Source: Pararheinheimera marina (GTDB lineage Bacteria > Pseudomonadota > Gammaproteobacteria > Enterobacterales > Alteromonadaceae). Taken from it: a stretch of DNA of 64,000 bases. Location: the NCBI RefSeq assembly GCF_042654345.1, contig NZ_JBHSGB010000005.1:248001-312000 (forward strand). The letters run 5' to 3'. Under the pieces are notes generated by a model. That model saw nothing but the letters and a program-made list of their open reading frames with translations. It searched no databases and was not told the origin of the DNA. A program made the translations under genes and the position numbers. Below are positions 34,039 through 41,913 of this stretch, piece after piece; the first letter of the stretch is position 1, and each line of letters starts with the position of its first letter.

Positions 34039-34968
34039 ATGTCACATTCAGTTCAAGCCAAAGCACAATACAATCTGAACAAACTGCACAAACGTCTGCG
34101 CCGCCACGTGGGTCAGGCCATCGCAGATTTCGACATGATTGAAGCTGGCGACAAAGTGATGGTGTGTTTGTCAGGCGGCAAAGACAGCTACACCCTGCTG
34201 GATATTCTGCTGAATCTGCAGCAGTCTGCACCTATTGATTTCTCTATTGTGGCAGTGAATCTGGACCAGAAACAACCAGGTTTCCCGGCCGATGTATTGC
34301 CGGCTTATCTGAGCCAGCTTGGGGTGGACTTTCAGATTGTTACTGAAGACACCTACTCCATCGTCAAAGAAAAGATCCCGGAAGGCAAAACCACCTGCTC
34401 GCTCTGTTCACGCCTGCGTCGTGGCATTTTATACCGCACAGCCAAAGAGCTGGGCGCCACGAAAATTGCCTTAGGTCATCACCGCGACGACATGATTGAA
34501 ACCATGTTCCTGAATATGTTTTACGGCGGCAAAATGAAGTCCATGCCTCCCAAACTGATCAGTGACAATGGCGAGCACATTGTGATCCGCCCGTTGGCCT
34601 ACTGCAAAGAAAAGGACATCGAAAAGTACTCCGAAGCCAAAGGCTTTCCGATTATTCCATGTAACCTCTGTGGCTCGCAGGACGGCTTGCAACGTCAGGT
34701 GGTGAAAGAAATGCTGCAGGATTGGGATAAACGCTTCCCTGGCCGCATTGAAACCATGTTTCAGGCCATGCAAAACATCACCCTGTCCCATATGCTGGAT
34801 AAAAACCTGTTTGATTTCGCCGCAGTCCGTCGCGGTGCCACCCTAGCAGAGGGTGATCTGGCCTTTGATAAAGTGGATGTGCCAAAAATCCCTGTTGGTT
34901 TACTGGACGACGAGGATTATCAGGAGCAACAGCAGAAGGTTCAGATCCAAACAGTGGAACTCAGCTAA
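34039..34968 (+). CDS. ttcA: tRNA 2-thiocytidine(32) synthetase
   Basis: Adds sulfur to cytidine 32 of certain tRNAs using ATP and an iron-sulfur cluster. 309 residues. PP-loop motif CLSGGKDSYTLLD near residue 52, and two cysteine pairs CSLC (about residue 117) and CNLC (about 208) that hold the cluster; GHHRDDMIETMFLN is also diagnostic. Conserved after fnr-uspE in this lineage. It converges with the DTW gene five bases away. Confidence 0.96.
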   Translation: MSHSVQAKAQYNLNKLHKRLRRHVGQAIADFDMIEAGDKVMVCLSGGKDSYTLLDILLNLQQSAPIDFSIVAVNLDQKQPGFPADVLPAYLSQLGVDFQIVTEDTYSIVKEKIPEGKTTCSLCSRLRRGILYRTAKELGATKIALGHHRDDMIETMFLNMFYGGKMKSMPPKLISDNGEHIVIRPLAYCKEKDIEKYSEAKGFPIIPCNLCGSQDGLQRQVVKEMLQDWDKRFPGRIETMFQAMQNITLSHMLDKNLFDFAAVRRGATLAEGDLAFDKVDVPKIPVGLLDDEDYQEQQQKVQIQTVELS

Positions 34969-34973
34969 AGTCC

Positions 34974-35459
34974 TTAGCGCTGATTAAATTCGGCAAAGCG
35001 CTGCGCCAGCTCAGCGCTTATTTCCTTCTGCCCCGCTCGTTCCAGTAACTGCATCACCACTTCGGCTGTGCATAAAGCGCCCTGCTGCTGATTACGTCTT
35101 AGCTGATAAGCTGACGGGCCAGCAGCCAGACTCAGTCGGGGAATACGCTGCAAATAGGGACTTTGCCGCAGCATTTTCTGACTTTCCTGCCAGGTCGCAT
35201 CCAGCAGTACTAAATGATGCTGCTCCCAGCACAAGGGTGTATCAGCACTCAGACTTGGCACCTGCCCGCTCGCCGGATACAGCAACCAAAGGCGGTTTTT
35301 CGCCGCTAGCTCCAGCAACGTCGCGTCAGGCGCTTTGCGTTGCCACAGTATCCTGCTTACCTGCAGTTCACGGCATGAATTTGGGCATTCAAGCACCAGC
35401 TGGCCAGTGTTTGTTGCTCTGGCCAGTTCGCGCTCATGTGTGAGCAAATACAGTGGCAT
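34974..35459 (-). CDS. DTW-domain protein, TapT-like tRNA-uridine aminocarboxypropyltransferase
   Basis: SPOUT-like DTW-domain enzyme, expected to transfer the aminocarboxypropyl group of S-adenosylmethionine to a tRNA uridine. 161 residues. The DTW signature is LLDATWQESQKMLRQSPYL, and the SAYxLR segment appears as SAYQLRRNQQQGALCTAEV. E. coli YfiP/TapT is about 230 residues and begins with a cysteine-rich zinc region; that region is missing here. The ATG shares a base with the stop of the upstream gene (TGATG), so the short start looks real. Confidence 0.8.
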   Translation of the reverse strand: MPLYLLTHERELARATNTGQLVLECPNSCRELQVSRILWQRKAPDATLLELAAKNRLWLLYPASGQVPSLSADTPLCWEQHHLVLLDATWQESQKMLRQSPYLQRIPRLSLAAGPSAYQLRRNQQQGALCTAEVVMQLLERAGQKEISAELAQRFAEFNQR

Positions 35460-36103
35460 CAGGGCCGGACAAGCAAAGGCGTCGCGTACAATGGCGTCTG
35501 ACTAAACTCTATGATGGCGCCCTCTGGCAAAGCGTGAGTCAGCATCAGCTGGCAGCTTTTCTGTTCACACTGCAGCGCAGCCTGCACCTTGGGGTTGGCA
35601 GAGCTCGCCACAACCTCAGCAGCAAAATGAAGCGTCAGTCCCTGCACCTCTGGCAGCCAGTATTTGCTGACACCCGCCAGACTATCCAGCAATTGATCAA
35701 ACTGGCTGTGCATACGCTGCAGCACTTTCAATTCGGTTTTTTCAGCTATCGGTAACCTGGACCGCAGTTTGAAGTTCAGATCGCACTGTGCTTCGCCAGC
35801 GGGCTGGATCAGGCGGATCAGCGCTTTGTTATCATTCAGTACCTGGTCGTAAGGCAGCACCAGCTCGCCATTGGCGGCCTGTGTCAGCGGCGCTTCAGAG
35901 ATATCAGTGGTGATCAGTGCTTTATCGACTACACAGGGCTCTGTGGTGCCGGCTTTTTGCAGCTCGAAGGCCAGCGTAATATCACTGAACTCGGCCTTTT
36001 CGCTTTTTTTCATCCGGGCATAAAAACCGTCGTAGTTAAACAAGGTGTCAGCATGCACCGGCAAGCTACACAAGAGTGCAGTAGCAATCAGTAGAGGTTT
36101 CAT
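35459..36103 (-). CDS. DUF2987-like exported protein
   Basis: Secreted protein of unknown function, about 214 residues from the ATG at 36103. The signal peptide is MKPLLIATALLCSLPVHA with cleavage before DTLFNYDGFY. The mature part includes FYARMKKSEKAEFSDITLAFELQ and several cysteines (CVVD, CDLNF, CEQKSC). It resembles the DUF2987 family seen in Shewanella relatives. It starts one base after the Bax-like gene and is translationally coupled to the DTW gene. Confidence 0.75.
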   Translation of the reverse strand: MKPLLIATALLCSLPVHADTLFNYDGFYARMKKSEKAEFSDITLAFELQKAGTTEPCVVDKALITTDISEAPLTQAANGELVLPYDQVLNDNKALIRLIQPAGEAQCDLNFKLRSRLPIAEKTELKVLQRMHSQFDQLLDSLAGVSKYWLPEVQGLTLHFAAEVVASSANPKVQAALQCEQKSCQLMLTHALPEGAIIEFSQTPLYATPLLVRP

Positions 36104-36104
36104 C

Positions 36105-36971
36105 TTAGCTCTCAATATGCTGGTCGTTTACCCGCAGCATTTTTTGAATTTCATTGACGTAGGCCTGGCCACGCTCAGAATACTTCAGCAAACCCGCCAC
36201 CAGATGCTGGCCTTTCACCTCACCTGTGGTGCGCTGTTTAGCCCGTAATTCACGCAGCTCTTCGTATTGATAAAAAGTGTTCAGGTTGTAGAAATAGCTG
36301 GTGACCGCGGCCGCGACATGAGGGAACACCGCAACCTCGTGGTATTTTCCGGAACTGCGCTGTGAAGGCACCAGACCACAACCGGCCTTAAAGCACCACT
36401 GGCCAAAAAAGTTAAAGGCTTCCAGTGCAAAACGACTGCTGCCCCAGCCGGATTCTTTGGCAGCCTGCACCAGTACCAGCTCGGCCGGAATAACATCCAC
36501 CCGCTTCAGCAGCTGAGCAAAGCCTGTGGCATCGACTTCCGGATAATCCAGTTTGAACTCGTCATACAAGCTGAACAAAAACGCATACTCTTCAACCGTC
36601 AGCTCGCGCTGGCTGAATTGCTGCTCCAGCTCAATGATCTGCCGGCGCAGGTTCAATAGGCGGGCGTTTTCGCGTTCGACAAAAGGCAGCAGATAGCCAA
36701 AGAATTTTTTCTTTTTCTTCTCCACTTCTTTCATCGCGGTAAAGTCTGGTACTGCACCGAGTTCAGGCATACTGACAGGATAAGCTAGGCGTTTGAGCAA
36801 CTTCCGCTGATCGGCTGCGTCCAGCGCATCCAGTTTCGACGGCATTTGCCAGGCTTCCAGCGATACGATGTCCTCTACAGGAGCAGGATTTAAAAATGGA
36901 TAAGCGGCACAGTACAGCACAAATGCTGCAGCTATGCTTTGCCCAACGCTGCGGATGACCTTATTTGGCAT
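36105..36971 (-). CDS. Bax-like glucosaminidase-domain protein
   Basis: Probable N-acetylglucosaminidase acting on peptidoglycan, related to E. coli Bax. About 288 residues from the ATG at 36971, preceded by AGGAG; an upstream start at 37049 has no support. An N-terminal transmembrane or signal anchor (VGQSIAAAFVLYCAAYPFL) precedes a charged coiled region and a GH73-type domain with LVLVQAAKESGWGSSRFALEAFNFFGQWCF, whose AKESGWG glutamate is the likely catalytic residue. First gene of a three-gene unit with DUF2987 and DTW. Confidence 0.85.
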   Translation of the reverse strand: MPNKVIRSVGQSIAAAFVLYCAAYPFLNPAPVEDIVSLEAWQMPSKLDALDAADQRKLLKRLAYPVSMPELGAVPDFTAMKEVEKKKKKFFGYLLPFVERENARLLNLRRQIIELEQQFSQRELTVEEYAFLFSLYDEFKLDYPEVDATGFAQLLKRVDVIPAELVLVQAAKESGWGSSRFALEAFNFFGQWCFKAGCGLVPSQRSSGKYHEVAVFPHVAAAVTSYFYNLNTFYQYEELRELRAKQRTTGEVKGQHLVAGLLKYSERGQAYVNEIQKMLRVNDQHIES

Positions 36972-37195
36972 CGCCTCTCCTGTAGAATTCCCCTGCACTG
37001 AGTCAGACGAATAACTTGGTTTTACTTCACTGGCGCGTATTTTAACCACTTCAAATGCGTTTTTCGACCATTCTGCGGTGAAAAAGCCCGCTTACAGGTC
37101 AGCAACAAACCATAGGTCATTGATTTAAATACAATTAAAAACTGGCAAGTTCTATGCATAGTTACTATTAACGTACAACAATAAGGACAGTCATT

Positions 37196-37825
37196 ATGTT
37201 TAAACTCACTTTTATTGCCGCCACAGTGTTATGGGCTGGGGCCAGTTTCGCCGCCGATTCAGTGCAACTGCAAGAGCAACTGGACAGCAAAGATTTGCAC
37301 CGTGTTGAGCTGGATGTGGCTGTTGGTCAGGTGGATATTCAGGTGGTGGAAGGCACAGATATCAAACTGGATGTCGAACTGGAACCCGATAACAACTGGC
37401 TGGGTTTCGGACCCGATTTATCCGATGCCAGGATTGAGATGCGCCAGCAAGGCGACAAAGTGAAAATCCGCATTGAACTGGATGCAGATGACGATGACGT
37501 CAAACAAAGCTGGACTATTCAATTGCCGCAGCATTTAGCTCTGGCACTGGATCTGGGCGTCGGCTCTATTGATATTGATGGGATGAAGCAAGATGCCAAA
37601 GTCGATGTCGGCGTAGGCGATGTCGATTTTACGCTGGATACCCGCCTCTACCAGAGCATTGAACTGGACGCTGGTGTGGGTGACACAGGCATTAGCGGCG
37701 GAGCGGGTCGTTATCAGACCGAACGAGCCATGGTGACCAGTAACAGCAAACTCAGTGGCTCCGGCACCTTCACCCTAAAAGCCAATGTGGGGGTGGGTGA
37801 TATCAAGGTGAAACATCAGCAGTGA
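37196..37825 (+). CDS. Secreted GVG-repeat beta protein, DUF4097-like
   Basis: Exported protein of 209 residues with signal peptide ending ASFAA. The mature part is probably a right-handed beta solenoid. It repeats a short motif [A/G]VG-x-[V/I/T]-[D/G/K]-[I/F/V] five times: residues 42-44, 121-123, 139-141, 160-162 and 199-201, each followed by a hydrophobic-alternating strand. It is acidic (a DADDDD stretch near 96-101), and could bind cations. It resembles DUF4097-type putative adhesins. Function unknown. Its stop overlaps the GTG of the next gene, so the two are coupled. Confidence 0.75.
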   Translation: MFKLTFIAATVLWAGASFAADSVQLQEQLDSKDLHRVELDVAVGQVDIQVVEGTDIKLDVELEPDNNWLGFGPDLSDARIEMRQQGDKVKIRIELDADDDDVKQSWTIQLPQHLALALDLGVGSIDIDGMKQDAKVDVGVGDVDFTLDTRLYQSIELDAGVGDTGISGGAGRYQTERAMVTSNSKLSGSGTFTLKANVGVGDIKVKHQQ

Positions 37826-38250
37826 AGCGCAATCTGGCTGCATTCATCGCCACAGTCCCGCCTGGAGCTGTGGTGTGCTGTGAAATCTATCATCTGTTTG
37901 AACACAGCGGCATTTATGTCGGGGACGGACAGGTCATTGAGCTCGCAGGCTCAGGCCTGGTCCGGGCCTTGTCGTTACAACGTTTTTTGGACCAGCGCAG
38001 TGGCGAAGAACTGCACCTGGCCACAGAGCCGTCCGGTAAAATCATCGGGTCAGCTGCAGCGGCAGAAAGGGCCCTGGTTCAGGTATACAGCTATCAGTCC
38101 TACGATTTATTGCGCAATAACTGCCACCGTTTTACCTACGCCTGCGTCAGCGGCCAAAGCCTGCCCGTCACCAGTTTTTTCGATTTAAAACAAGAGTTGA
38201 TGCGCTATTGGCGTTTTTCTCCGGGCTGGCACCAGTTTCGCCTGGACTAA
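37822..38250 (+). CDS. LRAT/NlpC-P60-like small protein
   Basis: A 142-residue protein with a permuted papain-fold pattern: HSGIYVGDGQVIEL (His and strand) followed by a catalytic-type Cys in NNCHRFTYAC, matching the H...NC order of LRAT-like proteins. Such proteins are acyltransferases, phospholipases or amidases; the substrate is unknown. There is no signal peptide. It starts at a GTG overlapping the stop of the GVG-repeat protein gene, so both are made from one message. Confidence 0.7.
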   Translation: MKRNLAAFIATVPPGAVVCCEIYHLFEHSGIYVGDGQVIELAGSGLVRALSLQRFLDQRSGEELHLATEPSGKIIGSAAAAERALVQVYSYQSYDLLRNNCHRFTYACVSGQSLPVTSFFDLKQELMRYWRFSPGWHQFRLD

Positions 38251-38282
38251 GCACGACTTTTTTTCCAGAGGGTGATTGCAAA

Positions 38283-38308
38283 AGACGTCTAGATGTGTGA
38301 AAACGTCG
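38283..38308. promoter_or_regulatory. MetJ-like operator before alaA
   Basis: AGACGTCT at 38283-38290 is a perfect met box, directly followed in phase by AGATGTGT (38291-38298, 6 of 8). A third 6-of-8 match, AAACGTCG, lies at 38301-38308, two bases out of phase. MetJ binds two or more tandem 8-bp boxes. The site is 39 bases upstream of the alaA start. Confidence 0.45.
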
Positions 38309-38346
38309 ATACAACAATGACTTTCTGAGGATAAACGGGTAGTGGT

Positions 38347-39561
38347 ATGAAAACGATTGAGCGCTCGGGTAAGTTGGACGGGGTTTGTTATGACATTCGT
38401 GGCCCTGTTGCACGTGAAGCGAAACGGATGGAAGAAGAAGGCCAGCGTATTCTCAAGCTCAATATTGGTAACCCCGCCCCTTTTGGTTTTGAAGCACCGG
38501 ACGAAATTCTCAAACATGTGATCCATAACCTGCCTAATGCGCAAGGGTATAGCGATTCACAAGGTATTTATCCGGCCCGTGTCGCCGTTGCGCAGTATTA
38601 CCAGCAACGGGGGATTCGTGGCGCTGATGCTGACGATGTCTACATCGGCAATGGTGTGTCTGAACTTATTCTGATGGCACTGCAAGGCTTGTTGGATAAC
38701 GGCGACGAAGTGCTGATCCCCTCCCCTGACTACCCGCTTTGGACAGCAGCCGTCAACCTGGCCGGCGGCAAAGCCGTTCACTACCGCTGTGATGAACTGT
38801 CGGACTGGATGCCGGATTTAGCTGACCTTCGCAGTAAAATCACGAAGAAAACCAAAGCTCTGGTGTTGATCAACCCAAATAACCCGACCGGCGCCGTCTA
38901 TATCGACGCCATGCTGCTGGAACTGCTGGCGATTGCCCGTGAACACAAACTGGTGGTGATGAGTGACGAAATCTACGACAAAATTTTGTATGACGGCACC
39001 ACCCATACCAGCACGGCTGCTCTGGCTGACGATTTATTTATTCTGACCTTTGGCGGATTATCGAAAAATTACCGGATTGCCGGTTTCCGCGTCGGTTGGA
39101 TTTTTCTGTCCGGCGCCACGCATCTGGCGAAATCCTACATTGAAGGCCTGAACATTCTGGCCTCTATGCGCTTATGCGCCAATGTGCCCTGTCAACACGC
39201 AGTGCAAACGGCACTTGGCGGTTATCAGAGTATTAACGAGCTGGTGGTACCTGGCGGGCGTTTATACGATCAAATGGACCTGGCGCATAAACTGGTCAGC
39301 GAGATTGATGGGTTAAGCTGTGTCCGGCCAAAAGGCGCCATGTATTTATTCCCGAAAATTGATCGGAAGAAAATCAAAGTCAAAGACGACGAGCAGTTTG
39401 TGCTGGATTTCCTGCGTCAGCATAAAGTCCTGCTGGTGCACGGTACCGCCTTTAACTGGCCTGAACCAGACCACTTCCGCATTGTGTTTCTGCCGCACAA
39501 AGAGCAACTGGAAATGGCGATAGGCCGACTGGGTCAATTCGTCAACGGCTACTCGCAATGA
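38347..39561 (+). CDS. alaA: Alanine-synthesising aminotransferase AlaA
   Basis: PLP-dependent class I aminotransferase making alanine from pyruvate and glutamate. 404 residues, closely matching E. coli AlaA: CYDIRGPVAREAKRMEEEG, LNIGNPAPFGFEAPDEIL, INPNNPTGAVY, and the PLP lysine in TFGGLSKNYRIAGFRVG. It is followed by yfbR with an ATGA overlap, the same neighbour as in E. coli. A MetJ-like operator upstream is unexpected for this gene. Confidence 0.95.
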   Translation: MKTIERSGKLDGVCYDIRGPVAREAKRMEEEGQRILKLNIGNPAPFGFEAPDEILKHVIHNLPNAQGYSDSQGIYPARVAVAQYYQQRGIRGADADDVYIGNGVSELILMALQGLLDNGDEVLIPSPDYPLWTAAVNLAGGKAVHYRCDELSDWMPDLADLRSKITKKTKALVLINPNNPTGAVYIDAMLLELLAIAREHKLVVMSDEIYDKILYDGTTHTSTAALADDLFILTFGGLSKNYRIAGFRVGWIFLSGATHLAKSYIEGLNILASMRLCANVPCQHAVQTALGGYQSINELVVPGGRLYDQMDLAHKLVSEIDGLSCVRPKGAMYLFPKIDRKKIKVKDDEQFVLDFLRQHKVLLVHGTAFNWPEPDHFRIVFLPHKEQLEMAIGRLGQFVNGYSQ

Positions 39562-40148
39562 GTAGCTCCAGCCACTTCTTTGCGCATTTGTTCCGGATGA
39601 AACTGATCAACCGCTGGCCATTGATGCGCAATGTGACCACTGAGAATGTGGCGGAACACAGCCATCAGGTGGCCGTAGTTGCTCATATGCTGGCCACCAT
39701 CCGCCGCGAGTTGTTTCAGGGCGACATCAGTCCGGATCGGGTTGCCAGCCTGGCGCTGTTTCATGACGCCAGTGAAGTACTGACCGGCGATTTGCCCACA
39801 CCGGTGAAATACTTCAATGCGCAAATAGCGCAGGAATACAAAAAGATAGAACAGATTGCCGAGCAGAAACTGCTGGCGATGCTGCCTGCCGAACTGCAAC
39901 CGCATTACCAAAACCTGCTAGTAAGCGACAGTTATAGTCCGTTGGAGAAACAGCTGGTGAAAGCAGCCGACACCTTATGTGCCTATGGCAAAACGCTGGA
40001 AGAAATTTCTGCAGGCAATCATGAGTTTGTGCTGGCGAAAAAACGGCTGGAAGGCATGCTGGCCACCTACGAACTGGCCGAAGTGAAATACTTCCTGCAG
40101 GTCTTTGTACCGAGCTTTTCCTTATCTCTGGATGAAATCAGCCAGTAA
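39558..40148 (+). CDS. yfbR: 5'-deoxynucleotidase YfbR
   Basis: HD-domain phosphohydrolase removing phosphate from deoxynucleoside 5'-monophosphates. 196 residues, the standard length. Metal-binding histidines and aspartate lie in NVAEHSHQVAVVAHML and LALFHDASEVLTGDLPTPVKY, with a later aspartate in KAADTLCAY. Its ATG overlaps the alaA stop. A hairpin terminator follows. Confidence 0.95.
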   Translation: MSSSSHFFAHLFRMKLINRWPLMRNVTTENVAEHSHQVAVVAHMLATIRRELFQGDISPDRVASLALFHDASEVLTGDLPTPVKYFNAQIAQEYKKIEQIAEQKLLAMLPAELQPHYQNLLVSDSYSPLEKQLVKAADTLCAYGKTLEEISAGNHEFVLAKKRLEGMLATYELAEVKYFLQVFVPSFSLSLDEISQ

Positions 40149-40156
40149 ACCTTGGC

Positions 40157-40180
40157 AGGCACTGCGCAATGGCAGTGCCT
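40157..40180 (+). terminator. Terminator of alaA-yfbR
   Basis: Perfect 9-bp stem AGGCACTGC/GCAGTGCCT with a 6-base loop, followed by TGATTTT. Confidence 0.65.
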
Positions 40181-40194
40181 TGATTTTCCCCAAC

Positions 40195-41103
40195 TCAATG
40201 GTCGCGGCAAGCTTCTGAGGCGAATTCAAATTCAATGGTGGTGTGCTGCAGCTGGTAAGGCGCAAGCAGTTGCCGGATCTCCAGCTTGTAGTCAGGCAAC
40301 TGGTGCTCTGCATCAGTCAGCACCAGATGGGCTGTTAACACATGCTTTTCGCCATCGAGTGACCATAAATGCAGGTGGTGCACGTCGCTGACAAAACTCA
40401 GCGCTTTGAGTTTATCTTCCAGTTCCTGCGTCATTGCCGGGTCAGGTGATATTTGCAAAAAGAGCCCAAAAGTCCGGCGTAAATTTCGCCAGACATTCAG
40501 CAGGATAAATAAGGTAAAGCCGATACTGAGCAGCGGGTCTATCACAGCCCAACCTGTCAGGTAGATCAGCAAAGAGCCTAACAAGACTGCAACCCAGCCA
40601 AACACATCTTCCAGCAAATGCCAGGTCAATACCTGCTCGTTTTGGGTTTTGCCCAGTCGCAGCTTCAGCACGGCGGCGCCGTTTACCACCACACCTAACA
40701 CCGCCAGCGCCATCATACCTGGTGCATGAGGTAATACCGGCTCCCACAGTCGCGGCACAGCTTCAATTAAGATCCACAGGCTTCCTACCACCAGGATCAG
40801 ACTATTGACCAATGCACTGAGTAAAGACCAGCGCCGATAGCCATAGCTGTAGCGTTGGTTCGGCGCTTTGCCGGAGATTTTGGCGGCAACCCAGGCGAAC
40901 GCAATCGCCATACTGTCACCCAAATCGTGCATAGCATCGGCCAGAATAGCGACGCTATTGGTCATCAGACCGCCAATCAGCTCGATAATACTGAAACAGA
41001 AATTCAGCCAGAACGCGACGGCAATATTGCCTGTTTCTGACCCATGGTGATGACCGTGCGAATGGCCATGATGATGTGAGTGACTGGAATGGTCATGCGG
41101 CAT
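40195..41103 (-). CDS. Cation diffusion facilitator (zinc exporter)
   Basis: CDF-family inner-membrane metal/proton antiporter, probably exporting zinc (ZitB/CzcD branch). 302 residues. A histidine-rich cytoplasmic N-terminus (HSHHHGHSHGHHHG, residues 8-21), six transmembrane helices with the metal-site motifs SVAILADAMHDLGDS and VFGWVAVLLGS, and a C-terminal cytoplasmic domain with a further metal-type motif VHHLHLWSLDG. Monocistronic. No metal-regulator gene is adjacent. Confidence 0.9.
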   Translation of the reverse strand: MPHDHSSHSHHHGHSHGHHHGSETGNIAVAFWLNFCFSIIELIGGLMTNSVAILADAMHDLGDSMAIAFAWVAAKISGKAPNQRYSYGYRRWSLLSALVNSLILVVGSLWILIEAVPRLWEPVLPHAPGMMALAVLGVVVNGAAVLKLRLGKTQNEQVLTWHLLEDVFGWVAVLLGSLLIYLTGWAVIDPLLSIGFTLFILLNVWRNLRRTFGLFLQISPDPAMTQELEDKLKALSFVSDVHHLHLWSLDGEKHVLTAHLVLTDAEHQLPDYKLEIRQLLAPYQLQHTTIEFEFASEACRDH

Positions 41104-41301
41104 AACGTCTCCCGACTCCGGCAGTAGATGCTTGATAAACGGACATTAATTACTGCCAGCCAGACTAACTCAACCATCCTGCTGCTGTCAGTAGCCAAAG
41201 CAGCAGAAATACCACAATACGGGTGAAAAAACCGGGCAAGGCTGGTACAGTTTTGCCTGAACTCACCGATATAAGCTGTATCACCACTTGTTTTGTTACT
41301 T

Positions 41302-41913
41302 ATGCGCACTCCACTGATCTGTTTTAGCTTTGTTTTTCTGTCCTGCCAGTCACAGGCTCTGATGTCCTATGACTACGCAGCCTGGGCTGGTCACAACAAA
41401 GATGGCAGCTGGACCAGGCAGCTGGAACAAGCCGTGCAGCAATCTGAACTGCCCCGCTTAAAGCCAGCCGATATTGGCAAATTTTGCCCTGGCTACGTCA
41501 GGTTAACCAATCGCGAGCGCAGTCAGTTTTGGGTGGGTCTGTTCTCCGCCATGGCCAAACCGGAAAGCAATTTTCAACCCTTGACCCGTTATCAGGAGAA
41601 ATTTCACGACGGCAAAGGCAAACCCGTGATCAGTCGAGGTTTATTGCAAATATCGCAGGAAAGCGCAAACCAGCCACGCTACAGCTGCAATATCCGCCAG
41701 GCTGAGCAACTGCATGATCCGGCCACCAACTTAAAGTGTGCGGTGCGGATCATGCAAAAATGGGTAAAAACGGACGGCCACATTAGTCAGCCGGACTGGA
41801 GTCGTGAAGCAAAAGGCGGCGCCCGTTACTGGTCGGTGTTAAGACCCGCCAGAGGGCAATTGGCGCAGATCCGCCATTTCACCAGCCAGTTACCTGGCTG
41901 TAACCTGAGTTAA
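41302..41913 (+). CDS. Exported SLT-like transglycosylase-fold protein
   Basis: Predicted periplasmic protein of 203 residues from the ATG at 41302. The signal peptide is MRTPLICFSFVFLSCQSQA; a lipoprotein reading (Cys15) is possible but the lipobox is poor. The domain shows lysozyme-like features: SAMAKPESNFQPLTRYQE with the likely catalytic glutamate, SRGLLQISQESANQP and LHDPATNLKCAVRIMQKWV. Family members cleave peptidoglycan glycan strands. The 3' end overlaps bcsZ by 24 bases; no other link to cellulose genes is visible. Confidence 0.8.
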   Translation: MRTPLICFSFVFLSCQSQALMSYDYAAWAGHNKDGSWTRQLEQAVQQSELPRLKPADIGKFCPGYVRLTNRERSQFWVGLFSAMAKPESNFQPLTRYQEKFHDGKGKPVISRGLLQISQESANQPRYSCNIRQAEQLHDPATNLKCAVRIMQKWVKTDGHISQPDWSREAKGGARYWSVLRPARGQLAQIRHFTSQLPGCNLS

